Shown: positions 63,964 to 64,000 of the stretch, in pieces | Layout: each line of letters opens with the position of its first letter | Position numbering within the stretch: position 1 is the stretch's first letter | DNA from: G965212005 sp965212005 | GTDB taxonomy: Bacteria; Pseudomonadota; Gammaproteobacteria; Porifericomitales; Porifericomitaceae | Direction of reading: 5' to 3' | DNA: 64,000 nt | Assembly (NCBI GenBank): GCA_965212005.1 | Contig: OZ243038.1 | Coordinates: 248,001 to 312,000, forward strand | Notes under the pieces: model-generated | Told to the model about the DNA's origin: nothing | The model's input: the letters and a program-made list of their open reading frames with translations, nothing else | The model's database searches: none | Translations under genes and position numbers: made by a program

Positions 63964-64000
63964 CCGGGGCCGCCGTTTCTCTGCGGTCCGTGCTCAGGGC

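Overview
The window is about 57% GC by eye and reads as chromosomal DNA of a gammaproteobacterium. Evidence: the rimP-nusA-infB-rbfA-truB run, ispB divergent from rplU-rpmA-obg-proB, rpsT/murJ/ribF/lspA, comEC-exbB-exbD-lpxK-trm112-kdsB, and a fabH-fabD-fabG start of a fatty acid cluster; lipid A/KDO genes, a Lpp-type lipoprotein and outer-membrane proteins show a Gram-negative envelope. Molybdenum-cofactor and FdhD genes, an OFA-type transporter and a fused SoxYZ-like carrier of the kind linked to quinoprotein dehydrogenases hint at C1/formate metabolism, but no methanol or methane oxidation gene is present, so a methylotroph is only a guess.

Layout. 0.2-5.4 kb: fused mobA-moeA, fdhD and a divergent MFS carrier. 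5.4-6.3 kb: a decayed IS1380-family transposase. 6.4-13.7 kb, all minus strand: a CYTH protein, a PP2C phosphatase/FGE-fold fusion, and a MoxR-DUF58-transglutaminase operon. 13.7-21.6 kb: nitroreductase-moaB, a phytase-like esterase, a translationally coupled RND adaptor-RND pump-L,D-transpeptidase operon, and a Lpp-like lipoprotein with a C-terminal lysine. 22-30.8 kb is mixed accessory and housekeeping content: a frameshifted Cys-rich small gene, HNH nuclease, folE2, ispA-xseB, a TonB receptor with a DUF6580 membrane protein, a cyclopropane fatty acid synthase gene with an internal amber codon, and a retropepsin-like protease. 30.8-34.2 kb: DAHP synthase, trxB, and a DksA carrying a long repeat-built cationic tail. 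35-41 kb: the nusA-infB operon ending in truB, then a tRNA-Pro. 41.2-49.9 kb: ispB, rplU-rpmA-obg-proB, rpsT, murJ-ribF, lspA. 50-54.3 kb: an accessory island with AT-rich spacers (beta-barrel protein, small regulator with tandem palindromes, SoxYZ carrier, S8-like protease). 54.4-64 kb: comEC, exbBD, lpxK-trm112-kdsB, infA, rpmF, fabH-fabD-fabG.

Conserved neighbourhoods have gaps: ileS is missing between ribF and lspA, plsX between rpmF and fabH, and rpsO/pnp after truB. Together with the IS remnant, the cfa nonsense codon and the frameshifted small gene this suggests rearrangement and some gene decay. The most unusual items are the DksA repeat tail, the PP2C-FGE fusion, the Ldt/Lpp pair beside an RND pump, the tandem palindromic operators over the start of a small regulator, and the SoxYZ/S8-like accessory pair.
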